Positions 23,400 to 35,000 of a DNA stretch of 64,000 bases are shown here, piece by piece (within the stretch, counting starts at the first letter, position 1; the number at the start of each line of letters is the position of its first letter). The stretch spans positions 1,024,263 through 1,088,262 of the forward strand of contig CACRXP010000167.1 of assembly GCA_902702965.1 (NCBI GenBank). Direction: 5' to 3'. The stretch comes from Spirometra erinaceieuropaei (taxonomy: Eukaryota; Platyhelminthes; Cestoda; Diphyllobothriidea; Diphyllobothriidae). The position numbers and the translations under genes are program-made. The notes beneath the pieces were generated by a model. It saw only the letters and a list, made by a program, of their open reading frames with translations, was not told the DNA's origin and did not search any database.

Positions 23400-24400
23400 A
23401 GTCCGCCGTCGTATTGGACAGAATAGAATACGTTCAGAGGACCAAAGTGGAGGATTGTCAATATATTCCGTTCGAAATCAACCCCGAAAATAGGCTGACA
23501 CGCAAAACTGATGCAACGCTGTTAGCACTGGAAAATTGCAGTGTAATTACACCGATCGATCGACGCATGACGAGAGCCCAGGAAACGGCCATGACCCAAT
23601 TCCATGGCCTCACCGGTGCTCCTCTCCAGCATATCGCAAAAAACAAGGGAACCTTAGAAGGGAATTCTCCCGCCAAACGATGCCACTGTATCTCTTGACT
23701 TGACGTCCCTCCATCTATTTTCCAGGATCTGACAGTCGAAACCGTCGGACTACTCCTGCAAAGAAAATACTATAAAAAAGGGAATCGCTTCAGAGATGCC
23801 CAAGTCTTCCAGGTCCTGAAGTTACGACTCGGGAGGAACTTCCCATTTGACAATCCCTGAGCAGGTGAAAGGTACAACAATGAACTCGCCGACTTCAGAC
23901 TCAGAACTGAAGCCGTCATGCAAAAATAGCAGTTGCTGATCTTAAAACACTGCAGACCGAATTTCTTATCTAAATATGTGGATGATATCTTCGTATTCAT
24001 CGGATGGGATCAGGTGCTGTCATTAAAAGTACGTCTTAACAACTTCATTCCGGACGAACACCTTCCCACAGCGGGAGGAGAAAGCGACTGGCCGGCCTTT
24101 TTGGATGTCCTTGTCTGTTGCACTCGTTGTGGTGGCCTAAAACCAGAGTTTCGGAAAAGTGACGAATACGACGCAAGTACATGATTTAAAAAGAAATTAC
24201 GCGTTCAACCACACACAAAGTTGTGTATTGGTGCCATATCGGCACGCTGGGACGCACTGTAGATGCTCAGAGAAAGTGGTTACCCGGCTAACTTCGTCAT
24301 CCAGTGCGTCGGCAAATGAGACAAGATTCCCAAGCGCACTGACATCAATGTTTGCCATTTGGGCAATAACGTCATGTGTGAATGCCTATGTAGTGAAATA
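23400..24400 (+). pseudogene. Decayed Penelope-like element of a second lineage
   Basis: Plus-strand fragments in the order of a PLE protein: LDRIEYVQRTK and TDATLLALENCSVITPIDRR (about 23410-23570), then QDLTVETVGLLLQRKYY (about 23725-23775), a stop just before LLILKHCRPNFLSKYVDDIFVF (YVDD at 23975-23986; quoted here in two pieces: LLILKHCRPN, FLSKYVDDIFVF), PAFLDVLV and FRKSDEY, with a stop and frame change after about 24183. The YGLPK-to-motif-A part is deleted between about 23640 and 23700. The residues around YVDD and LALEN differ from the PLE at 21325, so this is a separate lineage. YVDD survives, but the stops and the deletion make it inactive. The nuclease part further right is not clearly recognisable. 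Confidence 0.72.
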
Positions 24401-24508
24401 GCATTCCTCGACCAGTTAGAGGTACGTGCTCGTCTATTTACGCCTTGGGCTTCAAATTGAGGCGCTTATGGAGAGGCGCATAGCAACCAGTAATGTATGT
24501 AGGTGAGT

Positions 24509-24630
24509 TGGTACCGACAAAGGGGAGAAGAATGACCATTCCTGTGATTACGGCCATCCATACCCAACCACAGGTCTGGATAACATGGGATTGAAACCTC
24601 GGAACTTTGGCAGCGGTGTTCACATTAGTC
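24509..24630 (+). repeat. tRNA-like SINE copy (SINE-1)
   Basis: It begins GTACCGACAAAGGGGAGAAG, continues through GAATGACCATTCCTG and GGCCATCCATACCCAACC, and ends with GGGATTGAAACCTCGGAA, a good box B match. It matches the SINE-1 copies at 1512, 1811 and 45997. Its position within or at the end of the decayed second-lineage PLE suggests a later insertion. Confidence 0.55.
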
Positions 24631-25164
24631 TAGTGCTGTGCAAGTTGGCCAGGGGCCCATTGTCCTTTTCATTTGTGATCGGAAATGTCAAATAGTTTGA
24701 AGAGTGCTCACCGATCAGGTCATGTATGTTGCTGGTCTCTATGCGCCCACATGAAATTCCAAAGTACAGCTGGACGACTACATTCCGTCCAACACAGTAA
24801 ATATTTCCGACAAAAAATGGACAGGAAAAGGGCCCCCTGGATGAATAGTAGAGTGTTGGCCTACTTAACTCTCACTAACCGATGAACCTGGATTCCACTT
24901 CAGGTCCTGCAAGACCCTATAGTCGAAAAAGTCTACGAACAACTGGAGAGCCAATACGTCGAGCATCTCCATACATTAACTTCTGTTGGTCGTCTAAGAG
25001 CTATAGTGGTCGGGATAACCAACGGGTCGGAGACAGCTACCTGATATCTGCCTGCACCAATGCGAAACAAAAACACCATCTGCCGTGTCTAAGGAAACTC
25101 CTGCAAACTTAACTACAACGGGTAAACAAGCAAAGGATAATTCACTAACGCATACGACCGTACA
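24631..25164. other. Unassigned stretch downstream of the second PLE
   Basis: Two open frames of 66 and 76 codons (24685-24885 and 24882-25112) lie where the endonuclease domain of the second PLE would be expected. I see no GIY-YIG motif in them. They may be a badly decayed domain or unrelated. Confidence 0.3.
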
Positions 25165-25508
25165 ATGTCCATTCACATAGTATCGTACCTGTATTTTTAC
25201 CCCTGCTCCTCATAAAATGTACAACACGGTCCGCATCCATTGCAAAATTTTATGGACCTTGCATGATATATTTTTAAAGACGCAGAAGAATATGTGTTTT
25301 TCTTACGCAGAACGGAGGCGCCTCGTAGAATGAAACCCCTAAACGCTAGTGCAACGACTGATTAGGCCCCAAATTATTCGGCAAGTTGAAAACGTTTTCA
25401 AATCCTTGTTATACTTCTAGTTATACTTCGAATATAAAAGATAAAGTTGACGTGCTCCTGTATTAAACAACTGGAAGAAAACACGTTTTTGTTCATGGGT
25501 TTATAAAA
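25165..25508. mobile_element. Partial foldback element, family B (loop plus part of right arm)
   Basis: The blocks CTGCTCCTCATAAAATGTAC and CCATTGCAAAATTTTATGGA match the loop of other B copies (near 25955 and 63770), followed by a short, decayed right-arm start. The left arm is missing. It ends directly against the full B copy that begins at 25511, so the two are tandem. Confidence 0.6.
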
Positions 25509-25510
25509 TA

Positions 25511-26504
25511 CAATGAGTGACCGATCTCAAGAAATTTTGGCCGAAATTCTGAAATTCGTTTTCGATTAGGAGGGATTACTTAGACGGGGTTATAATATTT
25601 ATTTGCATGCAACATAACCCTATGGCATTTCGGACTCAACAGGATGTCGGCTTTTGGATTCGCTCTATCTTGACCTCCTGCAGGTACCGTACTTAATAAA
25701 AAAATTGACTACTTTCGTAACATGCACTCTCCGCATTGATTTTCGGTGGTCTTGTAAAGTCAAATATATTTTGCAGAAAACGTTAGCAAAACTAAGCTTT
25801 TTTACTAATTTGGTAGAAAATAACATTTTCATTGCATTTTATGCACAAAAGAAGTGCATATTTAGGTTTTAAAAAAGTTTCTAATTATGAGACTTTTAAG
25901 ACCATGCGATGTCCATGCATACAGGACCTTACATGTCCGTTTACAACTGCTCCTCATGAAATGTACAACACAGTTCGGACCAATTGCAAAATTCTATGAA
26001 CCCTATGTAATATCTTCTTAAAGACATAGAGGAATATATGATTTTCCATACGCGGAACGCATGCACCTTGTTGACTAAAGTCGCTGAACACTGATGAAAT
26101 GACAGATCAGGCTCAAAAATATGCGGGAATTGGAAAACTTTTTTAAAACCTAAATATACACTTTCTTTATGCATAAAATGCAAAGACAATATTATTTTCT
26201 ACAAAATGAGTAAAAGAAAACATGTTTTGTTTACATTTTCTATAAAATATAGTTGAATTTATGAGACCATCGAAAATCCATGGAAAAAAATGCATGCTAC
26301 TTACGTAGTCATTTTTTGTCGACTACGGTATTTGCATGAGGTCAAGAAGGAGTGCCCCCAAAAGCCGACATCCCGGCAAGTCCAAATTGCTATAGGCATA
26401 TGCCGCACGCAAATTAATATCACAACCTCACCTAAGCAATCCTTATAATCAAAAAACGAATTTCAGCATCTCGGCTAACATTTCATGAGATCGGTCACGC
26501 ACTG
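25511..26504. mobile_element. Full-length foldback/MITE element, family B (994 bp)
   Basis: The left end reads CAATGAGTGACCGATCTCA after TA (25509-25510); the right end complement reads CAGTGCGTGACCGATCTCA before TA (26505-26506). Left arm about 25511-25886 (376 bp), loop about 241 bp, right arm about 26128-26504 (377 bp). This is the same layout as family A at 12114-13104, and the loops are homologous in the same orientation (shared TTCTTAA...ACATAGAG and GATTTTCCATA blocks), so A and B are diverged subfamilies. No coding capacity is seen. The CAGT-type ends and TA flanks suggest a Tc1/mariner-mobilised non-autonomous element. Confidence 0.8.
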
Positions 26505-26506
26505 TA

Positions 26507-26760
26507 TATTTGAATTTGCAGAACCATCTAAAATCTTTAGGGGAAATACATGCTATTTACGTAGTCACTTTTCACCGAGTACGGTTTCTAAATGAGGTTG
26601 AAAAGCAGTGTATTCAAAAGCTGACATTCTGCCAAGTCCGAAATAGTATAGGATTATGCCGCATGATAATCAGTATTACAACCGTGCCTAAGTAATCCTT
26701 CCTAATAGAAAACACATTTCAGATTTTTAGCCAGCATTTCATGAGATAAGTCAATTACTG
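26507..26760. mobile_element. Extra right arm of a family B element in tandem
   Basis: Immediately after the full B copy, the outer right arm is repeated, from about GAATTTGCAGAACCATC to GAGATAAGTCAATTACTG. It matches 26250-26504 with moderate divergence. No left arm or loop accompanies it. The final bases are followed by CA rather than TA. Confidence 0.65.
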
Positions 26761-27191
26761 CAAGTCGTAAACGCATGTTGACGTGACACAACCTGGATTG
26801 GTTGGGGGGCAGCTGCCAAAACTGGCTTGGTAACAACCGCCAAAATAGATGACTGTAAGTGCAGTCGAATAATGAAAACAAGATTGAATTACCGGGGTGG
26901 GGGCAGTCAATATCGTCACCGATGCATATAGCGACTACAGTGGAGTGAATCCTCAACCGGACGAAAGCAAAGGACGAAGCGGATACTAATAAAATCCAAA
27001 TTCCTGTTTCCGACAGAGTTACATAGAAAGTGTTTTGAAAGTGGGTGATTCTCCCTCCATCGGAAAGAAAGGGAGAACTGACGTTGATGGCAGCGCCAAG
27101 CTGTAAATACTTGAGGGACGACGCAGCTGTTGCTTCCGTCACACAGGCGCGCAAACATCGACCGAGTAGAATGAGGAAGATCTAAAATTAC
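26761..27191. other. No recognisable gene
   Basis: A minus-strand open frame (26702-27154, 150 codons) overlaps the repeated B arm at its 3' end, so it is unlikely to be a gene. Nothing else is recognised. Confidence 0.4.
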
Positions 27192-28369
27192 CGTACGTGA
27201 CCTTTCTCAAGAAGCCCGATGAAAGAAACAGGTGTGAGAGTTTTTGGAGATGTTAAAAGTTGTGTATTTTGCTTGTTTGTTCAACCCCTTCAAGGAAATG
27301 TACCTTTCTTGGACAATAAACTGTGCACATAATTTTATTAAGCAAAACATTCTTAAATTTGAGCGAAAATGGACATTGCCACATATGTATGCAGGCAATC
27401 TCCTATCCGAGTACCTGCCCTGGACGTCGATTGCGCATCTGAACGCGTTTTCCTTCGACAGGAGAGTAATTTGCTCTCAAGAGGTTTACTAAATAGAGCT
27501 TGCTATACGTGAAGATTAATTATTCTTCCGATGCAAAATGAAGAATCTGTTTGCCAACACACAAGTCATTTTTAGAAACCCAAGAGTTCTTCCAACTGAT
27601 GAAAGTCTGATTGGTAAATATGTGCGGTTTAGTGCCTCAGAATGCTGTAATAACGCACACAGGAAGTCCTTCACTTACATAGATCGAAATTGTTTTGCCG
27701 TTTATAAAGTTATATCGGTTGTCACAGATGTCACTACCGCCAAATAGTCATTTTCAGATTTGGACATAAAAAACATTAATTTTCGTGCGCGTAACTTCTG
27801 CACATACGTACTTTGGAAATAGAACAAGCAAACCATTGACAACTTTAACGAAATATCAGTATATATATGGTCTCTGCACAGTGCATTTATAATTGTGGAA
27901 CGGAGCCTAAAAGTGAGCAAAGACCTCGAAGTTGAACGCAATGTAATGAAAAAAGACATGCTCTTGAGTTCGTGGTAAAATAAGTATCAACATCTTTCTG
28001 GCAATGTGAAGGAAACGGCCAAAAGTGTTAAATATTTTTGGCTTCATTGTGTAAAACATAAAGTACGCAGACATCTATCGACGAAATGCAGCATTAATGC
28101 GCTCCCTAAAAGGCAACTTATTAAAGAAGGATTTTCAAGCAGTCTAAAACATATTCATTGTTGACTGTTGTCGTGGACGTTCATTTTATTCAACGATGAG
28201 GTTTCCATTAGACCCAAGCGACCTTCTACGTGATACAGAACGCCTAAATACCCATTAATTGGCTGAATGTTTTTAAAAAGCATCTTATCTTGAGGGCTTT
28301 TACAGAAACATAATATTAAATCGGCCTTTGTGGGCATTCGAATGGAAACACCAAAAAGTATGTAGTATT
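27192..28369. repeat. D-family dispersed repeat, copy 2, cut by assembly gap
   Basis: It aligns with 13374-14570, starting at GTACGTGACCTTTCTC and running to the edge of the N run. Shared blocks include AATCTGTTTGCCAACACAC, GTTGTCACAGATGTCACTAC and GGTCTCTGCACAGTGCAT. Divergence is substantial, so the duplication is old. The true right end is hidden in the gap. Confidence 0.6.
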
Positions 28370-29067
28370 NNNNNNNNNNNNNNNNNNNNNNNNNNNNNNN
28401 NNNNNNNNNNNNNNNNNNNNNNNNNNNNNNNNNNNNNNNNNNNNNNNNNNNNNNNNNNNNNNNNNNNNNNNNNNNNNNNNNNNNNNNNNNNNNNNNNNNN
28501 NNNNNNNNNNNNNNNNNNNNNNNNNNNNNNNNNNNNNNNNNNNNNNNNNNNNNNNNNNNNNNNNNNNNNNNNNNNNNNNNNNNNNNNNNNNNNNNNNNNN
28601 NNNNNNNNNNNNNNNNNNNNNNNNNNNNNNNNNNNNNNNNNNNNNNNNNNNNNNNNNNNNNNNNNNNNNNNNNNNNNNNNNNNNNNNNNNNNNNNNNNNN
28701 NNNNNNNNNNNNNNNNNNNNNNNNNNNNNNNNNNNNNNNNNNNNNNNNNNNNNNNNNNNNNNNNNNNNNNNNNNNNNNNNNNNNNNNNNNNNNNNNNNNN
28801 NNNNNNNNNNNNNNNNNNNNNNNNNNNNNNNNNNNNNNNNNNNNNNNNNNNNNNNNNNNNNNNNNNNNNNNNNNNNNNNNNNNNNNNNNNNNNNNNNNNN
28901 NNNNNNNNNNNNNNNNNNNNNNNNNNNNNNNNNNNNNNNNNNNNNNNNNNNNNNNNNNNNNNNNNNNNNNNNNNNNNNNNNNNNNNNNNNNNNNNNNNNN
29001 NNNNNNNNNNNNNNNNNNNNNNNNNNNNNNNNNNNNNNNNNNNNNNNNNNNNNNNNNNNNNNNNNNN
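28370..29067. other. Assembly gap (698 N)
   Basis: Run of undetermined bases. Open frames that seem to cross it are artefacts. It begins inside the D-family repeat, so a repeat probably caused the break. Confidence 0.99.
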
Positions 29068-31614
29068 CACGCCAGTTTGGCAAAGATTATTTCAAGTCAG
29101 GAAAGCCAGTTTTATTAAATGGCCTCGAATAGAAGGTCCACGGCTGCCTGCTAACCAAATGGGTTAACCTTTACCTAAGCAAGTTTGGTAAATCAGCTTG
29201 ACTTTTTTTCTCAAATTACTCACGAAAGCTTTGGGCACAATAAGGTGTAGCGCGTGCCACTACCGTCAAATAGTAGTTTCCTGGTGAAAAATGCACCTTA
29301 TTTAATTGAGGAAGAAGAAACAGAGGACGTATGCTTGACCTTGTTTAGAGATATCAGGGACTGATTTTGCAGAGCATGAAACAATTTAATGAATTTTGAA
29401 GTAGAGCACTCAATGCAAACTAATAACAACGAAGATGGCAAAAGTCGATGGGTTAGTCAGTATTGTGCAAGTGTGTGCCTTAAATTCTTTACGGTATTCT
29501 TACCTCATGAAGGAATCGCAGCCGCCGTTATTACAACACGTGACACTCGGAGTGGTGATCAGACTGCGTCTGGCGCGCGGAGGCGGATTCTTTGAACTTG
29601 TCAGCCTTTTTATGCCCAAACGCATCCTCCATCGTCTTGACAAGGTTTTGTTTTTGGTACTTGGAGAGTGACGGAAAAGAGAGCGCGGTAAATAGTGCGT
29701 AAATCTGCCTAGTTATTAACTAATTCAGGCGTAAACGGCCGCTTCTGGACCCATCCCGTTGGGAAGGGGTGGGTATAACCATTTGCAATGAGCTAACCGT
29801 CACTTTCCAAATTACTATTTACAGGAGCTTTCATCTGCATAAGCATGATTTGCAAATCCATGTGATATGTACAGCAAATTTCTAAAGACAAGAAATGTTC
29901 CGAAATATATGAAACGTTGCTGATTGCTCACAGACTGGCGAAAGGAATATACAAAAAGTCCAAATTAACAATAAACAACCTTAGCTAATTAGAAACATAA
30001 AAATACTAAAAGTAATATTACATTATTTATAGATAATACATTATAGAAAACCGGGGATTTTGAAAACATCAGAAATCCTCGTAACTGAAACAACTTAGGC
30101 TTTGCATGTATAGGAAGTCTGTCTATACAAAATCTGGGTAAACGGAACGGTGCAAGTAGAATAACATTTGAGAATAGTCCCATAGAGACTTAACACTTAA
30201 ACATCGTCCAGGATTATTGCAATCTGTTAACACTAGAATCCACAAAATGATCTCCGTTCATATGTTATTAGGAATGCGTTGGAACAAAAGCAAATAAAAC
30301 TTCGCATGATGACCTCGATACGGACATCATAGAAATTTTTTCGTAAGGTCGCATGCTGACAGGCTGGTCAATGATTAAGATATTTAAACAGAATCGTCAA
30401 TTGCTACCGTATTCATGCAATTTTGTGCACATTCAGAGAGCCCTTTTTCGGTTAAATTTTTCTGCGGTTGTATCTTGTGCGTAAATGCGTGAAGTATTCG
30501 ATTTTCCTAGATAGATCAATAAGTGTATCAACATCTTTAATGTTGTCAGTCGATCCTTCATGAATACAATTGCTGCGCTGTGTTTATTTTAACTCTCGTA
30601 ATCAGATATTTATTGACAGTATATACCGATGTATTGAGTAATTGGGCATTCTTTTCGATAGAGATTGTTCTTTGGGTCATATATGTAGACTGTTAAAAAA
30701 ATAAACATGTAAAACAAAAGTTGGGAATGAATGCGATCTAGATCGATTGAAAAATATTTTTCCAATAAATAACCTTTAGAATGCTTTAATAAATTATTTG
30801 ATTATCCTGGGTCTGCGTAAAATAGCATTTTCAAGACCAAATTCCGGGTAAAATTAGAACGTTTTTTTTTCTCTTTTTTCCATCCCTGAAAATTAATGAT
30901 GCTTTTGCCGATGCAAACGAAAACCTCACTTTCCTCCCTATAATGGGGTCACTTTCTGAGTATTTGGCAGCTTTAAAATTCCCTTCTACGATTATAAAGG
31001 CACAATAGAGTAGTCAGATAAATACTAATATATTCCTAAAACTGCTGAGTCTCTGCTTCTTCCGTTTTTAAAGTACGCATAAATGGAAACAGGATCGTAA
31101 AAAATACTTTACTGTATGGTTAAAGTTACCGTATTCACTTAGTGGAGGGCTTCTGGTGGTAAGTTACCAAGTATTCATAAAGGACCGGAAACTGCCTGCA
31201 CGGTTAAACGAAGGATTTCCTATTAGAATTTTTTTGCATCTCAGGGGAGAAAACTACATAGGCTTGTAGGCATGACTTTTTAAAATCGGTATAACGTCCA
31301 AAAACAGTCTTCTTAACTACATCTTCTTTCATCTGACTGGCATGAAGAACGGACGTGGTTTTCATTTTCGGCAAGTTCCGTTTGATCAAATTTCCCCTAG
31401 TAGAGAAACACGCATGAATGCGTCAACCCGATTTAAGGCAGTAGTTGGCATAAAAAACTATCGAAATACAAGAGCATGCAAATTGCCGTTCACATTTGCA
31501 AAAATGCTGTCTAATAGAACTATTTAAAAACATACTTGCATGTAAAAAAGATATTTTCCAGAACGGACTAAAAAAATAAGTATGTGACATTTAAAGTGCC
31601 ACACACTGATCGCC
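29068..31614. other. No recognisable gene
   Basis: AT-rich DNA. The GC-richer patch at about 29500-29600 (ACACGTGACACTCGG to GCGCGCGGAGGCGG) stands out from its surroundings and may be a fragment of an unidentified repeat. No exon is supported. Confidence 0.4.
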
Positions 31615-32040
31615 TCACTTTTCACCAACACATTTCGTTAGTAAGTTCATGATTCCTAAACCCCATTCAATTTCTAATCCGAGTCGTGGAGCAGCAAGCA
31701 TCACAGAAAACACTAAAGATAGCCAGTAGGTTAATGCTTTCCTTGTGCTAAAAGGCGGCTTTAAGAGACCATGGACAAACACCCCGAACTCCAACGCAGT
31801 TAAAAAAAACAGAACCAGCTTTGTCTGCCATAAATCTGGGTTTGAATCCGTCATTTCTAATGCTAATAAAACCTGTGTCCCGTTAGTTAATATTATTCTG
31901 AAATACCCACTGCATCCTGTTAAGCTTAAAGTATTTGGAATTTCAGCATCTGCCAGTCTCTCGCTCTTTGTGAAAAATATGCAGACCTGAATGAGGACTG
32001 TTATTAACAGTTTATTAACAGGATTTTTTGGGCTTTTCAT
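31615..32040 (-). CDS. Unidentified hydrophobic open frame, possible exon
   Basis: Open frame of 141 codons. It contains three hydrophobic stretches that could span a membrane (LLITVLIQVCIFF, LVLFFLTALEFGVFV, YWLSLVFSVMLAA) separated by short polar segments such as LLKPPFSTRKAL. A TTACTTCAG at the 5' edge and a CATTCAG within could serve as splice acceptors, so it might be an internal exon rather than a start at the ATG. I do not recognise the family. The pattern loosely recalls the N-terminal membrane part of large transporters, but that is a guess. It could also be chance, since AT-rich DNA readily yields hydrophobic frames. Confidence 0.22.
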   Translation of the reverse strand: MKSPKNPVNKLLITVLIQVCIFFTKSERLADAEIPNTLSLTGCSGYFRIILTNGTQVLLALEMTDSNPDLWQTKLVLFFLTALEFGVFVHGLLKPPFSTRKALTYWLSLVFSVMLAAPRLGLEIEWGLGIMNLLTKCVGEK

Positions 32041-35000
32041 ATTTTGATGCTTCTGAAGTAATCAGTTGACTATAACTGTGATCAGTAGGCCAAGTAGACA
32101 ACAAAAATGATGGTTTATTAGACTCGTTACATTATTGCGATTTTGAATTACTGAAGTCTGACATATTTTTACACCCTTAAAGATTTTCTTTTATTTAGTT
32201 TCACTGGTTCAGATAGTAAAATACCGGCAAAATATTTTATACAACCTGCTCTAAAGTGGGGAGCTTTACGTGCACAGTGACGCTTGCATTAAATATGCTA
32301 ACTTTAGCCAGTTTTCACCAGAATTATTTGGGCGTTTATCTAGCAGTCCTGACATTAGTACCTGTCTGATGTCGAAGTGAAGGAAGCACATTCCCTGTGG
32401 GGAGATTTTCAGGCAGGGACTATTAAGGCATACGGCTCGGACTAAAAGTAACTGTCATAGACGTATGGGAACCACCGCTGCGTGGTAACTACCTTAAACC
32501 TTTGTCGGCAAGCATGCGCAAGCTAATTTAACACTGAGGCACTGCTAGGGGTAGCGACAAGCAAAGTCGTTTTTTGTGGTCTTGATTTGGTGGTCATTTA
32601 TAAGGTAATGTCTGCACCATCTGAAATTCCTGTGTTCGTAAATTTGCTAAATCTTTTTTTAAAATAGTGATACAAATTTAGTTTATTTGGACTGGACATA
32701 CAAAAATGTCAGGCATTAGATCTGGAGGCAGTCATGTTTGTCAGCATGTGTCATATAAGGGGAACAACGAACAACAGCCGCCAAAGCAATTCTTTCTGTT
32801 TATCTAAATATTTTACATGTCTGCAAGTGTCTGCATTGGGTTGCGTAAATCCGATCGGACGATTTAGTCCCTTCAAACGCTCATCATCTGAAAAAAAAAC
32901 CAGCGGTGGCCTTCGCGCACATGCATAGACATAAATCGTCGTTAGACCATCAGGATGTTATCGGAAAGTCAAATTTACCGTAGTACACTATTGAGGAGCA
33001 TTTTCAACAGGTAACGCATGCCAGTGAAGAAGGCGTTTGTTTGCGACGCAAAGTAGACAGGATTGGGATGAAAAATAGACTCTTCGCACCAAAGAAATGC
33101 GCAAACACCAACGGTTTTCACAGGCCGGACTTAAGGTCCTTTGTCGAAATCAGGTCCGTGGCTAAAAAATACCTACTGTGTGTCTGATGAAGTATGGTAT
33201 GCCTACTTCATTTTCAGCCCTTGGAACAAGAGCAAACAGTGACGGCAGATTCTTATCGCCAACAGTCACAGCGCTCTAACCGAGCTCTAAGCACTAAACA
33301 TTCAGCGCCAATCAATAGTATCAGTGTCATACTGCTGCAGGAAAAGGCAAAACTGCGTTCATCTAGACAGAACCGGAACAGGTTTCGAGATTTATGAGGG
33401 AAACGTTTGCTCTATCTACCTGTTCATCTGATTGTACATAAATTTGCTATCAATGTTCAAATCTTGACGGCATTTCTGGGTAAAAATCCTTTTTGAAACA
33501 TTGCTGATCTCGATTCTGGGCGGTCAGGATTCTTTACGCTAAAAGAAACTGTCTTTTATAAAAGAGTACTGAAGGCTTAGTTTCAGGTTATGCGACCAAG
33601 ATTAATATCGATTTAAATTGTTTCTGATTAAAAACAAAAAGTTTTCAGTTGTCAACTTTCATAATAATTATTACAAAAACTCGAAAACTTTTCAGTACGA
33701 CTGTTTTCTAATGTTACTAAACCAATATGCCCTTTGCAGCATATATATTCTAGTGAATAAATGTTATCAAACGCACACAAACCCGCACGAGATATTCCTT
33801 GTAAAAAACACGAATATATTTATTTAATGTCACGCGAGCCTCACATCCGCATCAACCGCACTGCGGGTCAAACTTCCTATTAAATACGGCAGTTACGTCC
33901 ACGCCTTGGAGCGGCTTTGATGTCATAATGCAAGTACCTGAATCCAGTTTTAAGTTTTGCATTCTAGAACTTTGCATTTATTCATCCGGTTTTAAACTGG
34001 CTACTTGGTTGAGTCATCGAGATGAATGAACGCTGGCGTTCGTTATCAACATTTGAAAAGTGTGCTTAATGCCGCAGAGCACTTGAGTCCCTGGGAATGA
34101 GTAGTCATATTTAGACCCTGACCCAAATTTCTCCCTAGTTCTGCCGGCAGGGCGTTAGGGTAGAATTCAGCATGGCCTGAACACACCGGTCAACAACGTC
34201 GGGATAACTACGTCCGCGACACTCGGGTCTCCAACAACTTTTCCTTTGGCCCCCTCTGTCAACTACGATGGAGTGATCCGCCAAACCAGTCTAACATTTA
34301 CTGATGCTATAATCTACATACAACGACGGAAGTCAGCTGCGACGTCCGTTTAACTTGCGAGGGCATCACTACCACGTACTTTGTCGACGTAAAGATAATT
34401 AAACCGAACAGTCCGCTTTTAGGCCGTTCACAATAACTTCTTATTCGATGTAGAACTTCAAAAACCAGGAGGCTGGAAAGTTCAACTACGTTTAGCGGCA
34501 ACAAATCGGGAACACCGTCAGTGTGAAAGCTATTCGGAAACTGGCAGAGCTCACCCTATAAAACGACAGAAGACAACCCTGATACGCGAAGATCTGCCAA
34601 GTTTAAGTTATAGTTCGTCAGTCAAATTAGCCAAAAGAAAATTTTCTGCGGACCGGCATTTATTTAGGAATAGGTGTTGTACAGATAGAACTGAAATTTT
34701 GAGATGAATCTCCTTGCATTCAATTCTTTGTATTTTGCTGTATCTCACAGAGAGTCTTGAAAAATTTTAAACTCAAAAAAGTGAAATATTAGGGTTTGGA
34801 ATGCTTATATATTGGTAAGTGTCAGCCCAGGAGATAAACCAATCCATGAATTTTTACTTAATTATATTTTTATTTTTTTGCAAAAATCAAGTATCCCAGT
34901 AGCGAAGAATATGATCTAACGCCATTCATTTTTGTGAACTTTATTAAGTCAGCTTCATCGTCTATGTCGTCGAGTTGCCTACGGACGGTTGCGACACATC

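Noticed and set aside
26702..27154. 150-codon minus-strand frame
   Set aside because: Its 3' part lies in the duplicated arm of a foldback element and no domain is recognisable.
13712..27747. Matching open stretches in the two D-family copies ending in the same stop (13930 and 27747), suggesting a conserved exon
   Set aside because: Codon-by-codon comparison over the shared 42 codons shows mostly amino-acid-changing differences, and the upstream frames differ; this is repeat homology, not a conserved protein.
28300..29167. Long open frames of 255-279 codons across the first gap
   Set aside because: They consist almost wholly of undetermined bases.
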